Positions 12,885-24,079 of a DNA stretch of 64,000 nucleotides are shown piece after piece; position 1 is the stretch's first letter, and each line of letters starts with the position of its first letter. The notes beneath the pieces are model-generated. The model made no database searches. It saw only the letters and a program-made list of their open reading frames with translations, and was not told where the DNA came from. Source of the DNA: Timema cristinae (Eukaryota; Arthropoda; Insecta; Phasmatodea; Timematidae); the NCBI GenBank assembly GCA_039000515.1, contig JBCFYV010000100.1, positions 28,376,014 to 28,440,013 of the forward strand, read 5' to 3'. The position numbers and the translations under genes are program-made.

Positions 12885-13256
12885 TAGGGGAAGGGTGTAC
12901 AAAGTGGCCATAGCGGGCAAAGTGGCCATTATCATTTTTTGACGCTGTTTGGTGCTGCTACCTATCCAGGAGATCGTGAACTACTTCGTACAGTTATATT
13001 TAGTTGTGTAACGAACAAAGAACGCGGTGGCTGCATTTGTTGGAAGTGTATATTTAAAAAAGTGTTTTCGGAGCTTGCTGATCTAAGGTAGGCATCATTT
13101 GTTATATTTTTTTACTTGTTAAACATTCTATTTTATTATTGATTAATAATTTTACGTTGAATATATGTACTTTGGCCTAATTGATCGTATGTTCAATTTA
13201 ACCTTGAACCTACTTGTGTGGGGTTGAGTGACTGTTATTTAAAATGGCGTCTGTTA

Positions 13257-13290
13257 GGGTAAAGTGGCCAGGTTCCTGTCCACTTTGCCC
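13257..13290. repeat. Inverted pair of the Pogo-1 terminal box
   Basis: GGGTAAAGTGG and its near-exact inverse CCACTTTGCCC separated by 12 bases, inside the 5'UTR intron. The boxes match the subterminal boxes at both element ends. Confidence 0.8.
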
Positions 13291-13399
13291 GACGTTGCTG
13301 ATAACGTGCATAACACACATACCTACTGCATATATAGGTTTATAATGTTATATAGGACTAAATACAAGCCATATAATGTTATATAAATATATAATGTTA

Positions 13400-13563
13400 T
13401 AAATAAAATCTATATATATATATATAGGCCTATATATACAAAATCAATATATATATATATATATAATATAATATATATATATACAAAATCAATATATATA
13501 TATATATATATATAATATAATATATATATATACAAAATCAATATATATATATATATATATAAT
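13400..13563. repeat. TA-rich tandem repeat in the Pogo-1 intron
   Basis: About three units, each a (TA)n run followed by a tacaaaatcaatatat spacer. Unit lengths differ through the TA tract. Confidence 0.8.
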
Positions 13564-13606
13564 TATACACATTGATTTTAATGCAGTGTTTCTTTTTCCA
13601 GGAACA

Positions 13607-15504
13607 ATGCCTTCTAACTATGTTAGAAAGTCAACACAGCAAAGCTGGGATGCTGGAGCAATGGCACGTGCAGTACAGGCTGTGCGTGATGGAATGGCCT
13701 ATGCAACCGCAGCTAGAAATTTCAATGTTTCCAGAAATACACTAAAGAGAAGAGCGTTAAATAAAAACATAGATGCCGTTGAAGGTAAGAAAATTCTTGG
13801 GAAGTTTCGTAGTATTTTTAACGAAGAGCATGAAAGAGTGCTTGTGGATTACATCCTTGACATGGAAGTGAGACTGTTTGGAATCTCGCGTAATGATTTA
13901 CAGCATATAGCTTTTCAATTAGCAGAAAGAAACGGACTAGAACATAATTTTAATAAGGAGAGAAGTATGGCTGGAAAGGACTGGATAAGAGGTTTTCAAC
14001 GACGGCATCCTAATGTGACTTTACGAAAGCCAGAGGCTACATCTGCTGCAAGGGCAAGAGCGTTTAATAGGCCTAATGTAATGAATTTTTTCTCACTATT
14101 GGAACAGGTCCAGACCAAACACTTTTATCCTCCTCACAGAGTGTTCAATGTCGACGAGACAGGTTTGACAACAGTGCAGTCAAAAAGTTCCAAGGTTTTT
14201 GCTTAAGAGGAAGGCGTCAAGTCGGATCTTTGACCTCAGCCGAAAGAGGAGTTTTGTCTACCCTAGTTATTTGTATGTCAGCAGGTGGAAATTTTGTTCC
14301 ACCATTGGTGATCTTTCCAAGACAAAGGATGAAGGTAGAGTTGCAGGACGGCGCTCCTCCAGGAACGGTGTTTTTTTGTCATCCTTCTGGGTGGATGCAG
14401 ACTGAGATATTTACAGAATGGTTCAATCATTTCTTGGCTCATGCTAAGCCCACTGTTGAAGATCCAGTTCTGTTATTGCTTGATGGTCATACAACACATA
14501 CCAAAAACTTGGACTTTATTGACAAGGCTAGGGAAAACCACACAACAGCTATCTGCCTACCCCCACACTGCAGTCACAAACTACAACCTTTGGATGTCAC
14601 CTTTAATGGACCACTAAGCACCTATTTTGTTCAGACAATTGAGAAGTTTTTGAGAAACAACCCTGGAAGGTTAGTGACACAGTATCAAATCTGTCGGTTA
14701 TTTGGTGAAGCATATCTTCGTGCAGCAACTCCATCTATAGCAATCAACGGGTTCAGACGCTGTGGTCTAGTGCCATTAGATCCTAATGTTTTTGGCGATG
14801 CTGATTTTGCTCCTGCAGAAACAACTGATTGTGTGGTTGATTATGAACCTGCAAAACAACCTCAAGATAAAATGCAGGAAGTAGTAGCCCTACAACAAAT
14901 GCCAGGTATAGAGACAGAAGAAACCCAAGAGGAAGAAACAATGGAAAGCATCGTTCCTTCAACAAGCGCTCACTCCTCTGGAAGCGCCGACTCCCCCGAT
15001 AGAAACAATTTGACAACCACTGCCAACCCCGCTAGAACCAATGTAGAACCAGTGCCTGGAACGTCTTTTGCTGTAAGCCCCAAAGATATTATGCCAATAC
15101 CACACCCATATCGTCAAGTATTAAAGACAAGGCGCAAGAAGGGAAAAGCAGCAGTGCTGACATAAAGTCCGTATAAATCTGAATTGGAATCTGCAAAAGA
15201 AGAAAAAAAGAAAATAGAATCTGAAAGAGAAGAAAAAAAGAAAAAAGTAGCTTACGCAAAAGGAACTATTTGCTCCAAGGACTCAAAAAGGAAGAAAGTA
15301 TCCAAAGTAAGCAAACAATTATTTAATAATAAAGCCAGTGACGATGAAAGGGATCCTCTTTGCATGTACTGTAATGAGGCTTACTCGAACTCCAAAAGTG
15401 ACTATGTTTGGATTAGATGCTCTGCGTGCCTGTGTTGGGCCCACGAAGCATGTGCTGGATGCGAAGAAGAGGATGATAATTTTGTTTGTGATCTTTGCCA
15501 TTAA
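13607..15504 (+). pseudogene. Pogo-1 transposase with PHD finger, broken
   Basis: Starts at the ATG directly after the intron acceptor (MPSNYVRKSTQQSW). The N-terminus carries a psq-like helix-turn-helix (ARAVQAVRDGMAYATAARNF), then a CENP-B-type DNA-binding region. The catalytic core reads NVDETG, then LLDGHTTH, and HKLQPLD 36 residues after the second Asp. The C-terminus is a C4HC3 PHD-type finger (CMYC...CSAC..WAHEAC...CDLC). Two lesions break it: a single-base shift near 14200, where the frame moves from the 13607-14206 ORF to that ending at 15165, and an in-frame TAA at 15163-15165 just before the SPYKSELE block conserved in Pogo-2. The frame after the stop stays open to 15504, so decay is recent or slight. 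It lines up with the Pogo-2 protein along its whole length, though clearly diverged. Confidence 0.85.
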
Positions 15505-15683
15505 ATCTTGATTTGTGAACTTTAATCTTAGTAAAAAAATTATTTGCTTAACTGAAGAAATAAAAAATATCTAAACACAGATCACACTTTACATCATGTA
15601 TGGCTAGTAATAAAATTAAAGTGTTGAATAAATGTTTCTACATGCAAACAAAATAAAATGCGTCATTCAAGTGTTGTGGCGGG

Positions 15684-15735
15684 CAAAGTGGTCAGGCCTG
15701 GCCACTTTGCCTACCTATGTTGGGTAAAGTGGCCA
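15684..15735. repeat. Subterminal box cluster, Pogo-1 right end
   Basis: A near-perfect palindrome reading CAAAGTGGTC then GGCCACTTTG across a short AGGCCT centre, followed by one more direct TAAAGTGGCC box. These lie between the transposase stop and the right TIR. Confidence 0.75.
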
Positions 15736-15903
15736 TTTGGTACTTGATTATAAAAATAATTATTATTAATTTAGCTTTCAATACATCTAATAATGAATTA
15801 CTATATAGTATACTATGTTTTACAACAAAAATTAATAATTTAAAACCGTCATTTGTATTTTTTTTTCCCCGTTAAGGTAGCCACTTTGCCCCCCTTTCCC
15901 CTA

Positions 15904-17233
15904 TTTCCATTACGTCATCAATCAAAATTAATAGCTCCTACTTATAGCTTTAAGTTTGTGATTCTTGTTTCTCGGGATTCTCTAAATTGTAATACATTTA
16001 TTTTTTTAATGTAATTAAAAGTCAAATAATTTGTATGATTCTAATAAAAAAAAACTGTCTTCTCTTTTCATTCAGGAAATATATCAGTGGAATAAAGAGA
16101 AAATAAAGCATACAATTTAAATTCTATCTTTAAAAAAAGGTATATTCAATAAAGTAAGCACCTAACGAGTGCATGGCACATTTTTAAATGGACTGTACTA
16201 AAATATATTTAATTACCTATACAGTATCTTTTAAGTCAAAGGGGCTTAAGTATATGAATAAATAAACAAAGCATTCAATGTTAATTAATGAAGCTTAAAA
16301 AATTATTTTCAATTTTTCAAGGGATTTTTATTTCAAGCTTTACAATATCTCCCTTTTTTCTAAAAAAACCCCTAAAACAATGGATATCTTTGACTATGAA
16401 AACGTATGCTTTTATTTTTAACAGTATTTCTATTCTTCATACTGCTGTTAAATTTCCTTTCCTAGGTATCACTTTCATCTTTTTTTTTAACTTAGAATGT
16501 TTATTCTCTTAATCTCTCTCGTTTTAGATATATAATATAAAATTGGTTGTTGTTTATTCTAACACTTTTTCATTTAAACAACAGTGGAATTTTATTTTCT
16601 GTTACTTTTCCTTTCATCTTTAAATGGATATAGATTTACATCTATTTACATCTATTTACATCTATTTCGTCTTCCTCTTCATATAGATGTCCATTCCCCT
16701 TTCTTAATACAATTTCACTCCCCTCCAAACGGCTATAGAATTTTCTTTCCTGTACATTTTTCTTTAACCTCTTAACAGTGGAAAAGTTTAATTTTCTAAC
16801 AGATTGCTCTTTAGATGTCAATGGTTGTGGAGTATATGACCCACTTTTCTTAATATTTTCTCCTTATCAGCAAACAAATACAAAAATATAAATTTAGTCA
16901 TTTTGTACAGAATACTAATTAATTTTAGTATTTGTCAATGTTGGAAAAATTTCCTTTTTTTATATGTTCATTTTATTAAAAAGTTAAATGTCTATATTAG
17001 TGCGATTTATATTTAACATATGTAACTATTGGCTGAATAATTTATGCACAAGAATAGTGTACCATTTGTTTATCCTGTGAGGTTTCAAGCTAACCGTACA
17101 TTATTACACCATAGTGAAGCTTATAGGACTGCTAATTTTCAGGGTAAACGGGGTGTCTATTTAATAACTAAACAAATATGGACTCTTTGTTTTTATTTAC
17201 TAATCTATTTTATCTTTTAGACTCCCACTGGCT
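15904..17233. other. Pyrimidine- and AT-rich spacer
   Basis: No gene seen. 16634-16665 has three tandem copies of tttacatcta, and 16290-16790 is T/C-rich on the plus strand. The ORFs there (16288-16512, 16584-16775) reflect that composition. Confidence 0.5.
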
Positions 17234-18028
17234 CCTTTAATTACTTAATTACTTAATCTAAGGCGTTAGGAGCTCGAAATTTCATTGATGTACTTACCAA
17301 AGTACGACACCTATTCCTATCTTTACCAAGTTATATTCAGTGCACCTCACCACACCCTATCCCAACTTGAGCCAGTTATATCCAGTTCACCTCATTACAC
17401 CCTATCCCAACTTGAGCCAGCTATATCCAGTTCACCTCACTACACCCTATCCCAACTTGAGCCAGTTATATCCAGTTCACCTCATTACACCCTATCCCAA
17501 CTTGAGCCAGTTATATCCAGTTCACCTCACTACACCCTATCCCAACTTGAGCCAGTTATATCCAGTTCACCTCATTACAACCCTATCCCAACTTAAGCCA
17601 GTTATATCCAGTTCACCTCATTACACCCTATCCCAACTTGAGCCAGTTATATCCAGTTCACCTCATTACACCCTATCCCAACTTGAGCCAGTTATATCCA
17701 GTTCACCTCATTACACCCTATCCCAACTTGAGCCAGTTATATCCAGTTCACCTCACTACACCCTATATCTTTTAGGTACGTTCTGATGTTATCCTCCCAT
17801 CTGCGTCTAGGTATTCCCAAGGGTCTCTTCCCATTGGGTGTACCAGTCAATACCCTCAACAAGGTTCTAGAATCTCCCATTGGCGCTACATATCCTGCCC
17901 GCCGTAATCTACAATACTAGATTACTCCTGCAATGTCTTGTGATGAGTACAGGGTATGTAACTACTTATTATATAACCACCTTCCCTCCCCAGTATTATA
18001 TCTTTTTGGACCAAATATCTTCCTTTAC
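17234..18028 (-). pseudogene. LINE 3' end (reverse transcriptase C-terminus) with internal expansion
   Basis: Minus-strand reading from about 18028: KIFGPKRYNTGEGR, then after decay GKRPLGIPRRRWEDN (17800-17840) and LKDIGCSEVNW, the well-known C-terminal block of many insect non-LTR retrotransposon ORF2 proteins. That block is then repeated as the 45-bp minisatellite (17330-17766). Past it the element ends in tcgagctcctaacgcctta and a short (TAAGTAAT)n tail near 17234-17265. Stops and small shifts make it non-functional. A second copy of the same LINE lies at 26930-27420. Confidence 0.8.
17330..17766. repeat. 45-bp minisatellite, about 9.7 units
   Basis: Units begin gttatatccagttcacctca and end cttgagcca; unit 6 has one extra base. 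Two variants (cactacaccc and cattacaccc) alternate through units 2-6. Read on the minus strand, each unit is 15 codons of the LINE C-terminus (IGC-N/S-EVNWI-stop-LAQVG). Confidence 0.97.
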
Positions 18029-18381
18029 CATTTATTAATGCGTTAAATGTAAAACAAATATTGAAACTATTTTCAAAGTAAATTGTTGTGTATTTCCTCT
18101 AGGCAAGGTATCTTTGTCAATTACGTAGGACTATATATTGGTTTTAAATCATAAATATTTATATATATATATATATATATAAAATAAACACTAAATTGTT
18201 TCTATATTTTATAAACTTAAGCAATACTTGTGTTATTGAGGTAAATAACATTGATGTGTTTTTGTTTTATTTAAGATACATTTGTCAATAAATTAACTAA
18301 ACGAATTTCAAATTATTAAAAGCACGTGGTTGGAAAAATGATTTACTAGAAGCATATTTTGCTTATTTAAGGTTTTTAAAT
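18029..18381. other. AT-rich spacer with (TA)n
   Basis: No gene seen; a short (TA)n run lies at about 18161-18182. Confidence 0.5.
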
Positions 18382-18621
18382 TGCGTCTTACTACCCGTTT
18401 GGTCTATACGCTTATGTACTAATTACACTAATGTTTTAAGGATTAGGAAGACTATATTTGAAGGAAGTGTATCCGGATTTTTATGAAGGGAAAGTAGAAA
18501 ACCATTTAAGAAAAAACTCTCTCAATACACCCAGCCAAGATTCGAACCCCAATATCCCCATTATTGGCAGTTTAGTTTACTGATAAAGTCGCACGTTCAC
18601 CCATGTGGCCACTGAAGCCAG
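18382..18621 (-). mobile_element. SINE-C copy, left half of an inverted pair
   Basis: Shared 3' domain (cttactacccgtttgg), then the reversed head with gattcgaaccccaatatc. Its head faces the head of the next SINE-C, 28 bases away. Confidence 0.85.
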
Positions 18622-18649
18622 TTTTATTTAATTAATGAGTCATACACTT

Positions 18650-18886
18650 CGGTGGCCGCATGGTCTAAGGCGCCACTCCCAGTAGACTAAACTGCAGATG
18701 ACGAGGATATCGTGGCTCAATTCCAGTCGAGTCTACTGTAGATTTTCTTTAAAAAATTGTTTTCCAGCCCCCTCCACGCAAATTTGGGTTCACTTCCTCT
18801 AAATACGACCCTCTCATTCTTAAAACCCTTAGAGTAATTAGTAAATAAGCGTATATTCCAAATGTGTAGTAAGACGTGGTGCTAAA
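18650..18886 (+). mobile_element. SINE-C copy, right half of an inverted pair
   Basis: Head cggtggccgcatggtctaag (A box) with a decayed B box (ctcaattccagtc), body with ccccctccacgcaaattt, and a 3' domain ending tagtaagacgtggtgct. Confidence 0.85.
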
Positions 18887-18917
18887 AGAAAATTAATGGG
18901 TCTAAAATGTATGTATC

Positions 18918-18928
18918 TGCATTAACAT
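18918..18928 (+). repeat. SINE-A target-site duplication, left copy
   Basis: tgcattaacat here and at 19208-19218 flanks the SINE exactly. Confidence 0.9.
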
Positions 18929-19207
18929 GGTGACCTGGTGATCTAGGGGTAAGGTGTCGGACTTCTATGCTGGCGGCCGGGTTCAATCCTCGGTCCCAGC
19001 ACAGATTTATCTGATTACCAAACCTTCCTTCACCTCTGACAAGACATCTTGTGAATGTGGGGAATGCCAGGCCTCCACCATGGTTCGGATTCCACGTTAA
19101 ACTGTAGGTCCTTCATTTCATCTCACAATCACCCTACCATTACACATTAGCGTAAGTGAGTATAACCGAACGGTGGTAAGACGCGGTGCTAATAATAATA
19201 ATAATAA
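18929..19207 (+). mobile_element. SINE-A1, full length with target duplication
   Basis: Complete copy: A-box region ggtgatctaggggtaaggtg, B-box-like gggttcaatcctcgg, linker tgacaagacatcttgtgaat (short A1 form), gttcggattccacgttaaac, 3' domain and (AAT)n tail. An 11-bp target duplication fixes both ends. Confidence 0.95.
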
Positions 19208-19545
19208 TGCATTAACATATACGTTGCACCAAATAGTTACGTTTAATCTGTAAAAAAAAAGTGAAATTTAAATTTAAAATGTCAATAAGTTTTGATACAA
19301 TCACTAGTAAAGATTTATTCTAAAGGTTAGCATTGGGGAAGGTTGTTTTTGAGGATATGCACCAGCTCTCACGTAAGAAAGGATGTGGAAACTGAAAACT
19401 AGAACTATAAATCACATCTGAAAAATCCACGCATATATTATAATATTATAATATTAGTATATCCAATAACAGTGGTATTAGAATCTCATGACCCCCTTAA
19501 TTTCAGATAGAACAGCGAATGGCAAACCTTACTTACACTAATCCA

Positions 19546-19784
19546 CTTCGGTGGGCACTTGTTTTAAGGCGTCACTCTCATCATAGTCTTTAATGCCAAT
19601 GGCGGAAAGACCAGGGTTCACATCCCAGTCGGGTATATTGAGTTTTTTTATACCTAAACGGTTTCACTCTCCCTCCACGCAAATGCATGTACACTTCCTC
19701 TAAATTCAACCTTATTAATCCCTGACACAATAGCGTTATTAGTACATATGCGTAGAGACCGAACGGGTAGTAAGATGCTGTGCT
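19546..19784 (+). mobile_element. SINE-C copy
   Basis: Head cggtgggcacttgttttaag, B box gggttcacatccc, ctccctccacgcaaatgc, and a 3' domain ending gaccgaacgggtagtaag. Moderately diverged. Confidence 0.8.
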
Positions 19785-20647
19785 ATACAAAAAAAATATA
19801 TTACACATTAACAGGCGATATACCATTGATAAATAACTTCCAGAAAAAGGAATAAAAACATTTCTGGTGGTATATTTTTAATTAGCATCACATGATTAAC
19901 TACTGTCCAGTTTTCAGAGGATCGGAATTTAAGGAAAAACAAAATACTTTATTGAAGACAAAATTAAAATATTGTTATTTTTTACTTATATTTGATAGGT
20001 ATTGATAATTCCTAATAAAAGTGTATTTAACTGTCAGATTTCCTATGAAAATTGGACTGTGTATACCTAGTTTAGGTATATGAGAAAGTAAAACAATGTT
20101 TTATGTGTATGAGACTTTAGTCTTGACACAAGACTAGACAACTGCTTTTGGAAGCGAGAGCTCTCGGTTTAAAGGAGCATGCTAAATGTTCCTCTTAACA
20201 AACTCCTCTTTTAAAAACTTTTATTATCCAACCCTTGATTTATCGTCGTCGAGAATAGAAGCCGTTGTTGTTTTCTTTTTTTTTTTAAATGATAAATGTT
20301 GTCTAAAATTGCCCACAATATATTTCACGGGTGTATATAAATTACTTTAGATGAAATAATTTAATTAATTTATGCTCCATGTTTTAAAACACCCTTTTAA
20401 ACATTGTGGTGGGAATTTGGAGTTAGGAATATATAACTCACTTTAAAAAAAAAAAACAATTTTATTCATATTTAATTTTTAGTATGGACTGGCGTAGTTA
20501 ATTATTAACTTGGAATATTATTTTAATCTATTTAATTAAGTTGTTTCAATGATCCACGTAAAAAATAATTACTTTTGAGATAAACACTAGATATAAGATT
20601 TTTCTCGTGAACAGAGCTTTAGTGCCTTTCCGGACCTTCCCCATATT
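19785..20647. other. AT-rich spacer, no gene seen
   Basis: Nothing recognisable. Confidence 0.5.
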
Positions 20648-20845
20648 TGTACTTATTTTAGAGATGAGTATGGTAGCATTGAGAGAAAATGTATCTACAT
20701 TTGCGTGAAGCGTAAGCTAGACACAATTTAAAGAAAAATTCTCAGTACATCCAGATACCCACCCTGGATTCAAATCCAGAATTTCCTGTCTTTGACAAGC
20801 TTGAAGATATTAGTTTAATGTTTTGTCCATGTACTTGCTGATTGG
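20648..20845 (-). mobile_element. SINE-C relic
   Basis: The internal block tctacatttgcgtgaagc and a reversed B-box-like gattcaaatccag remain. The 3' domain is lost or unrecognisable. Confidence 0.55.
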
Positions 20846-21130
20846 GATACATATCACAAGAATAGATTGAGCTCATTCAACAATAAATTTATATTTCCCA
20901 AATTTAACAGTTGTTTAATTATAAGTTATAAATAGTGATTCCATTATTTCAAATAATTACAGTTCACGAAGTCAAACTTGAAATTTTAGGTTTTCGTGTA
21001 TCATTGTAAAGGTGAAATATTTAATAGATGGGGCTGAAATTTAGTATAACTAGACCTTCATTAGTATACATATGAAATTCATATTAGTAATAATAATTTT
21101 ATAAATAAATATCAATTTTCTAATTTTTAC

Positions 21131-21377
21131 TAAGCACCACGTCGTACTTCCCGTTCGGATTACACGCTTAAGTAGTATTTAAGATAATGGATTAGGAATT
21201 GAGAAGGATGAATTTAGATTAAGTGAGCCCACATTTACGTGGCGGGAGAATGGAAAACTGTTTGGAAGAAACCACCCCAAGTTCACAGGACTGAGATTCG
21301 AACCTCGATCTCCCCGTCCTCGGCAGTAAAGCTCAACACGAAACTAGCGCGCTAGCTAACTACGCCACCGAGTTGGG
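21131..21377 (-). mobile_element. SINE-B copy
   Basis: 3' domain gcaccacgtcgtacttcccg, then a reversed head with gattcgaacctcgatctccc and gctaactacgccaccgag. Good preservation. Confidence 0.88.
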
Positions 21378-22244
21378 TCGATTTTATTTCAATTTTGTGT
21401 ATAAGCACTGTTTACTTTACAAACAAAATGGAAATTCTCATTTGCCTATGAGAATGTTGAGGATAGTTATCATTATAAACAAACATTTGCAATTTTTATC
21501 ATATCTTCGCCATTATTTAAAATACGAAATACCTCATCTTGTTGAGTTGTACTATTGATAAAATTAAAAGAAAATGTATTTGAAATATATTTTTATAGAA
21601 CCAATAGTTTCTGAGATGCAAGCATATATATATATATTATATACACACATATGAATATATATTTTTATGGAGGTCTTTGAAAATAAAATTGATTGTCATA
21701 CTCTCTGGTGGAGTTATTTCGTTATATCAATGTTCCTTGTAATAGTGTATATTATTTGATTTAAACTCTCTGGTGGAATGTGATTTTTTTTCTCATAATG
21801 TTTCTGCAACGATGTATATTATTTAGGTTCACATATATTAGGCGTTTTTAGTTAATCTATTTTAAGATAAAAGAGAGAGAAACTCTGTGCTGTGTACACA
21901 TCATAAACATATTTTTATTTTAAAATTATTTTAATTTAAAATGCCTTAAAAATAAATAGTAAAATACTGGAAACTTCCTCCACCGTCGAAAGAATCCAAG
22001 TGTTGAACCTTACATATTGTTTGACATTGTTTGAAGACAATGTTTAGTCCTTTATTTCTAGTCTACAAGTCTAGTAAAATCATGGGATATAATAAGATAT
22101 GTGAGAATATGCTCAAAACCATTTTGTTTCGGTCCTCTCAGTAAATATATCGGGAAATTTGGACATATTTGTCAAAATAGTTTGGCATACTTGCGAGACA
22201 CATGAATTTTAGACACTTTTAGTACTATATACATAACACCAGCT
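21378..22244. other. AT-rich spacer
   Basis: No gene seen. Two loose copies of a ctctggtgga...tttctca-like stretch occur near 21700-21800 (actctctggtgga twice, about 60 bases apart). Confidence 0.4.
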
Positions 22245-22440
22245 TTGAGGGTCACGTGGACTGAGCGCAGATATCGTATGGTTTTACAGTGACGGTGAGA
22301 TCGGGGTTCAAATACGGTCCAGTTACACTGTGGTTGTTTTTTCCTAAAATATTTTGCACTTTCCATTCATAAAAATGCGGTTGAATTATCTATAATTTAT
22401 ATATTCCTATTCCTGACCGCGTAGCCCATACGCGTTGCAA
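22245..22440 (+). mobile_element. Diverged tRNA-headed SINE
   Basis: A tRNA-like string with ggggttcaaatacggtcc as B box near 22311, and a body ending gcgtagcccatacgcg. It is too diverged to assign to A, B or C. Confidence 0.5.
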
Positions 22441-22524
22441 AACTAGAACTTTTGTAAAAGGTCAGAATTAGCTAGAAATACTAATCAGATGTATCAAGGT
22501 TCACTAAAAGATTTGTTCCTTGCG

Positions 22525-23125
22525 TTAATGGTGTTGGGAAAATTGCACCCAGGAAAACTGCGCCTTCCCAGAAAAAATGAAAAACAGCACCCTCACATGA
22601 ATCATAACACTAATAGGTGAGAAAAGTGCACCCACACGACCTTGTCTGTCTCACCTAACTTTTCTCACTTTCCTCACTACCTTACCATCTTCACCAACGT
22701 AGATCGGTTCATCGCATCCTTTCGTTTAGTAGGGTGGGTATTTAAAATCTACTCATCACACATCATGAGGTCTTGAGGAGATCAAATTACATCGATCCAT
22801 CGCACCTGTCTCTTTGCCTGTTGTTTAAGTTAGGCTAGGATAGGTTTTTCAATTAAATAAAGATTAGTGTGTATCTGTAAGTATTTGATGTGAACGTGTA
22901 GATTGAAGTTACCAAACTAATTATTGACGACCTTTTACTAATTTTTTTTTAATCCAGGCTAGACTCATCAAACACATTGTTAGGTACTTGGCATACTTGT
23001 TTTGTAGGTGTGCAAAACAGTGAATCGGGCGTACTTTTCCCACCTAATGATGTGGTTATTGATAGGAGGGTGCAATTTTTCCCTTTTTTTTCTGTGAATG
23101 CGTAGTTTTCCCTAATCCACGTTAA
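22525..23125. mobile_element. Non-autonomous TIR element with TTAA ends
   Basis: The outer ends are TTAA at 22525-22528 and 23122-23125. Inverted ends run GTGTTGGGAAAATTGC on the left and GTGGATTAGGGAAAACTACGC-like on the right (reversed; a two-base gap is needed). GGGAAAA-TGCACCC boxes recur inside: about 22536, 22550 and 22622 in one direction, and their inverses near 23032 and 23076. No coding capacity. The TTAA ends would fit a piggyBac-type duplication but could be part of the TIR. Confidence 0.6.
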
Positions 23126-23449
23126 TAGCCCCATTTGGCCATTGCGATGATTGTATAGTTTGAGAGAGGGATGGGAAACATTGGTGTGAGGTGATCAATG
23201 TGGCCTTTTCTCATAATTTGCCAATTATGTATCTTCATCATTTTAAATTATATATTACCAAATGGTCTGTATTTTAAAAAATAAATATACAAATCACTAT
23301 GTTTAAAGCAAAATGTAAAAAAAAAAAATCTCGCTTATTGATCTCTCAATCTATGGTTGACGCACTAATGTATTTTGGAAAAATTCACCGTGCATGAGGA
23401 GCGCAAACTAATGAGAAATCTGTTAAGTGACTTGTGGCCTTACAATTCC

Positions 23450-23690
23450 AAAAGGCTCTCCACCCCTGGTTTAAGACGTCAAATCTTGAATTAGACTAGA
23501 TTGCCGCTGACCAGGACATCAGGACTCGAGATTTGGTTGTATGTAATAATATCAATTTTTCCTCAATTATGCCCAACTCTCCCTCCATAAAAACCTAGGT
23601 ATATATCAACTAAATTATACCTTTCTAATTCCCACCTCATTAGCCTAATTAATACTCATTCCTATAGACCAAACGGTTAGTAAATCTCTA
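23450..23690 (+). mobile_element. SINE-C relic
   Basis: Keeps agactagattgccgctgac of the head, aactctccctccataaaaac in the body and gaccaaacggttagtaa in the 3' domain. Confidence 0.6.
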
Positions 23691-23791
23691 TGTGTAAAAA
23701 TAGACCCATTAGGTTTAACCACTTTTAAATATGCTTTAAATAAGTTATAATCACTGGGTAATATTTTTCCCTCAAAAAAAGTCTTGAAATA

Positions 23792-24079
23792 TTATTTATG
23801 GATATTTTTTAACATTATCTCCTCCGTGATAAATTGTATCATTTCTGGATCTGTGCAAGCGCACTGGCTAACTGGAAACTTTTCTCTCGCATACTCTTGT
23901 ATAGAATATGTTGGGACAGTATATTTCTCCATATGTATGACTGTTGGCTTTATATTCCACTGAAGTGCACAGCTGATATATTCCATCTCGGAGTTTTCTT
24001 TTTTCAAAAGGGAAAGAGAGAGTAAAATCCAATCACACATAAAGCAAACAACACAAATTGAAATGAGATGCCATGGCAT
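23792..24079 (-). CDS. Unrecognised small ORF, possible secreted peptide
   Basis: 95 aa from an ATG at 24079. The first 27 residues (MPWHLISICVVCFMCDWILL and following) look like a signal peptide or membrane anchor. The rest is hydrophilic, with Cys in SCALQW and QCACTD and an acidic C-terminus (DPEMIQFITEEIM). I do not recognise a family. The segment is slightly less AT-rich than its flanks. No promoter or splice site decides the matter. It could equally be a chance ORF. Confidence 0.25.
   Translation of the reverse strand: MPWHLISICVVCFMCDWILLSLSLLKKENSEMEYISCALQWNIKPTVIHMEKYTVPTYSIQEYAREKFPVSQCACTDPEMIQFITEEIMLKNIHK

Larger units (their letters stand above)
13088..13601 (+). other. 5'UTR intron of the Pogo-1 transposase
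   Basis: Donor CTAAG|GTAGGC at 13087/13088 and acceptor TCTTTTTCCAG ending at 13601, six bases before the transposase ATG. It is 514 nt, against 508 nt for the matching Pogo-2 intron. It holds the inverted CAAAGTGG pair at 13257-13290 and a TA-rich tandem repeat. Confidence 0.65.
12887..15901 (+). mobile_element. Pogo-1: pogo/Tigger-like DNA transposon (3,015 bp)
   Basis: Bounded by a TA duplication (12885-12886 and 15902-15903). The TIRs start GGGGAAGGG on the left and GGGGAAAGGGG on the right (reverse complement), each followed by a CAAAGTGGC box. CAAAGTGGCC-type boxes recur near 12900, 12918, 13260, 13281 (inverted), a cluster at 15683-15735 and at 15881. It encodes a transposase with a CENP-B/psq-type N-terminus, a DD36D core and a C-terminal PHD finger, now interrupted twice. 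A TA duplication and a DD36D core fit the pogo group of the Tc1/mariner superfamily. Confidence 0.85.

Noticed and set aside
17285..17786. Repeat-rich 'proteins' of 103 and 148 aa on the plus strand
   Set aside because: They are translations of the 45-bp minisatellite in the antisense direction of its LINE source, not genes.
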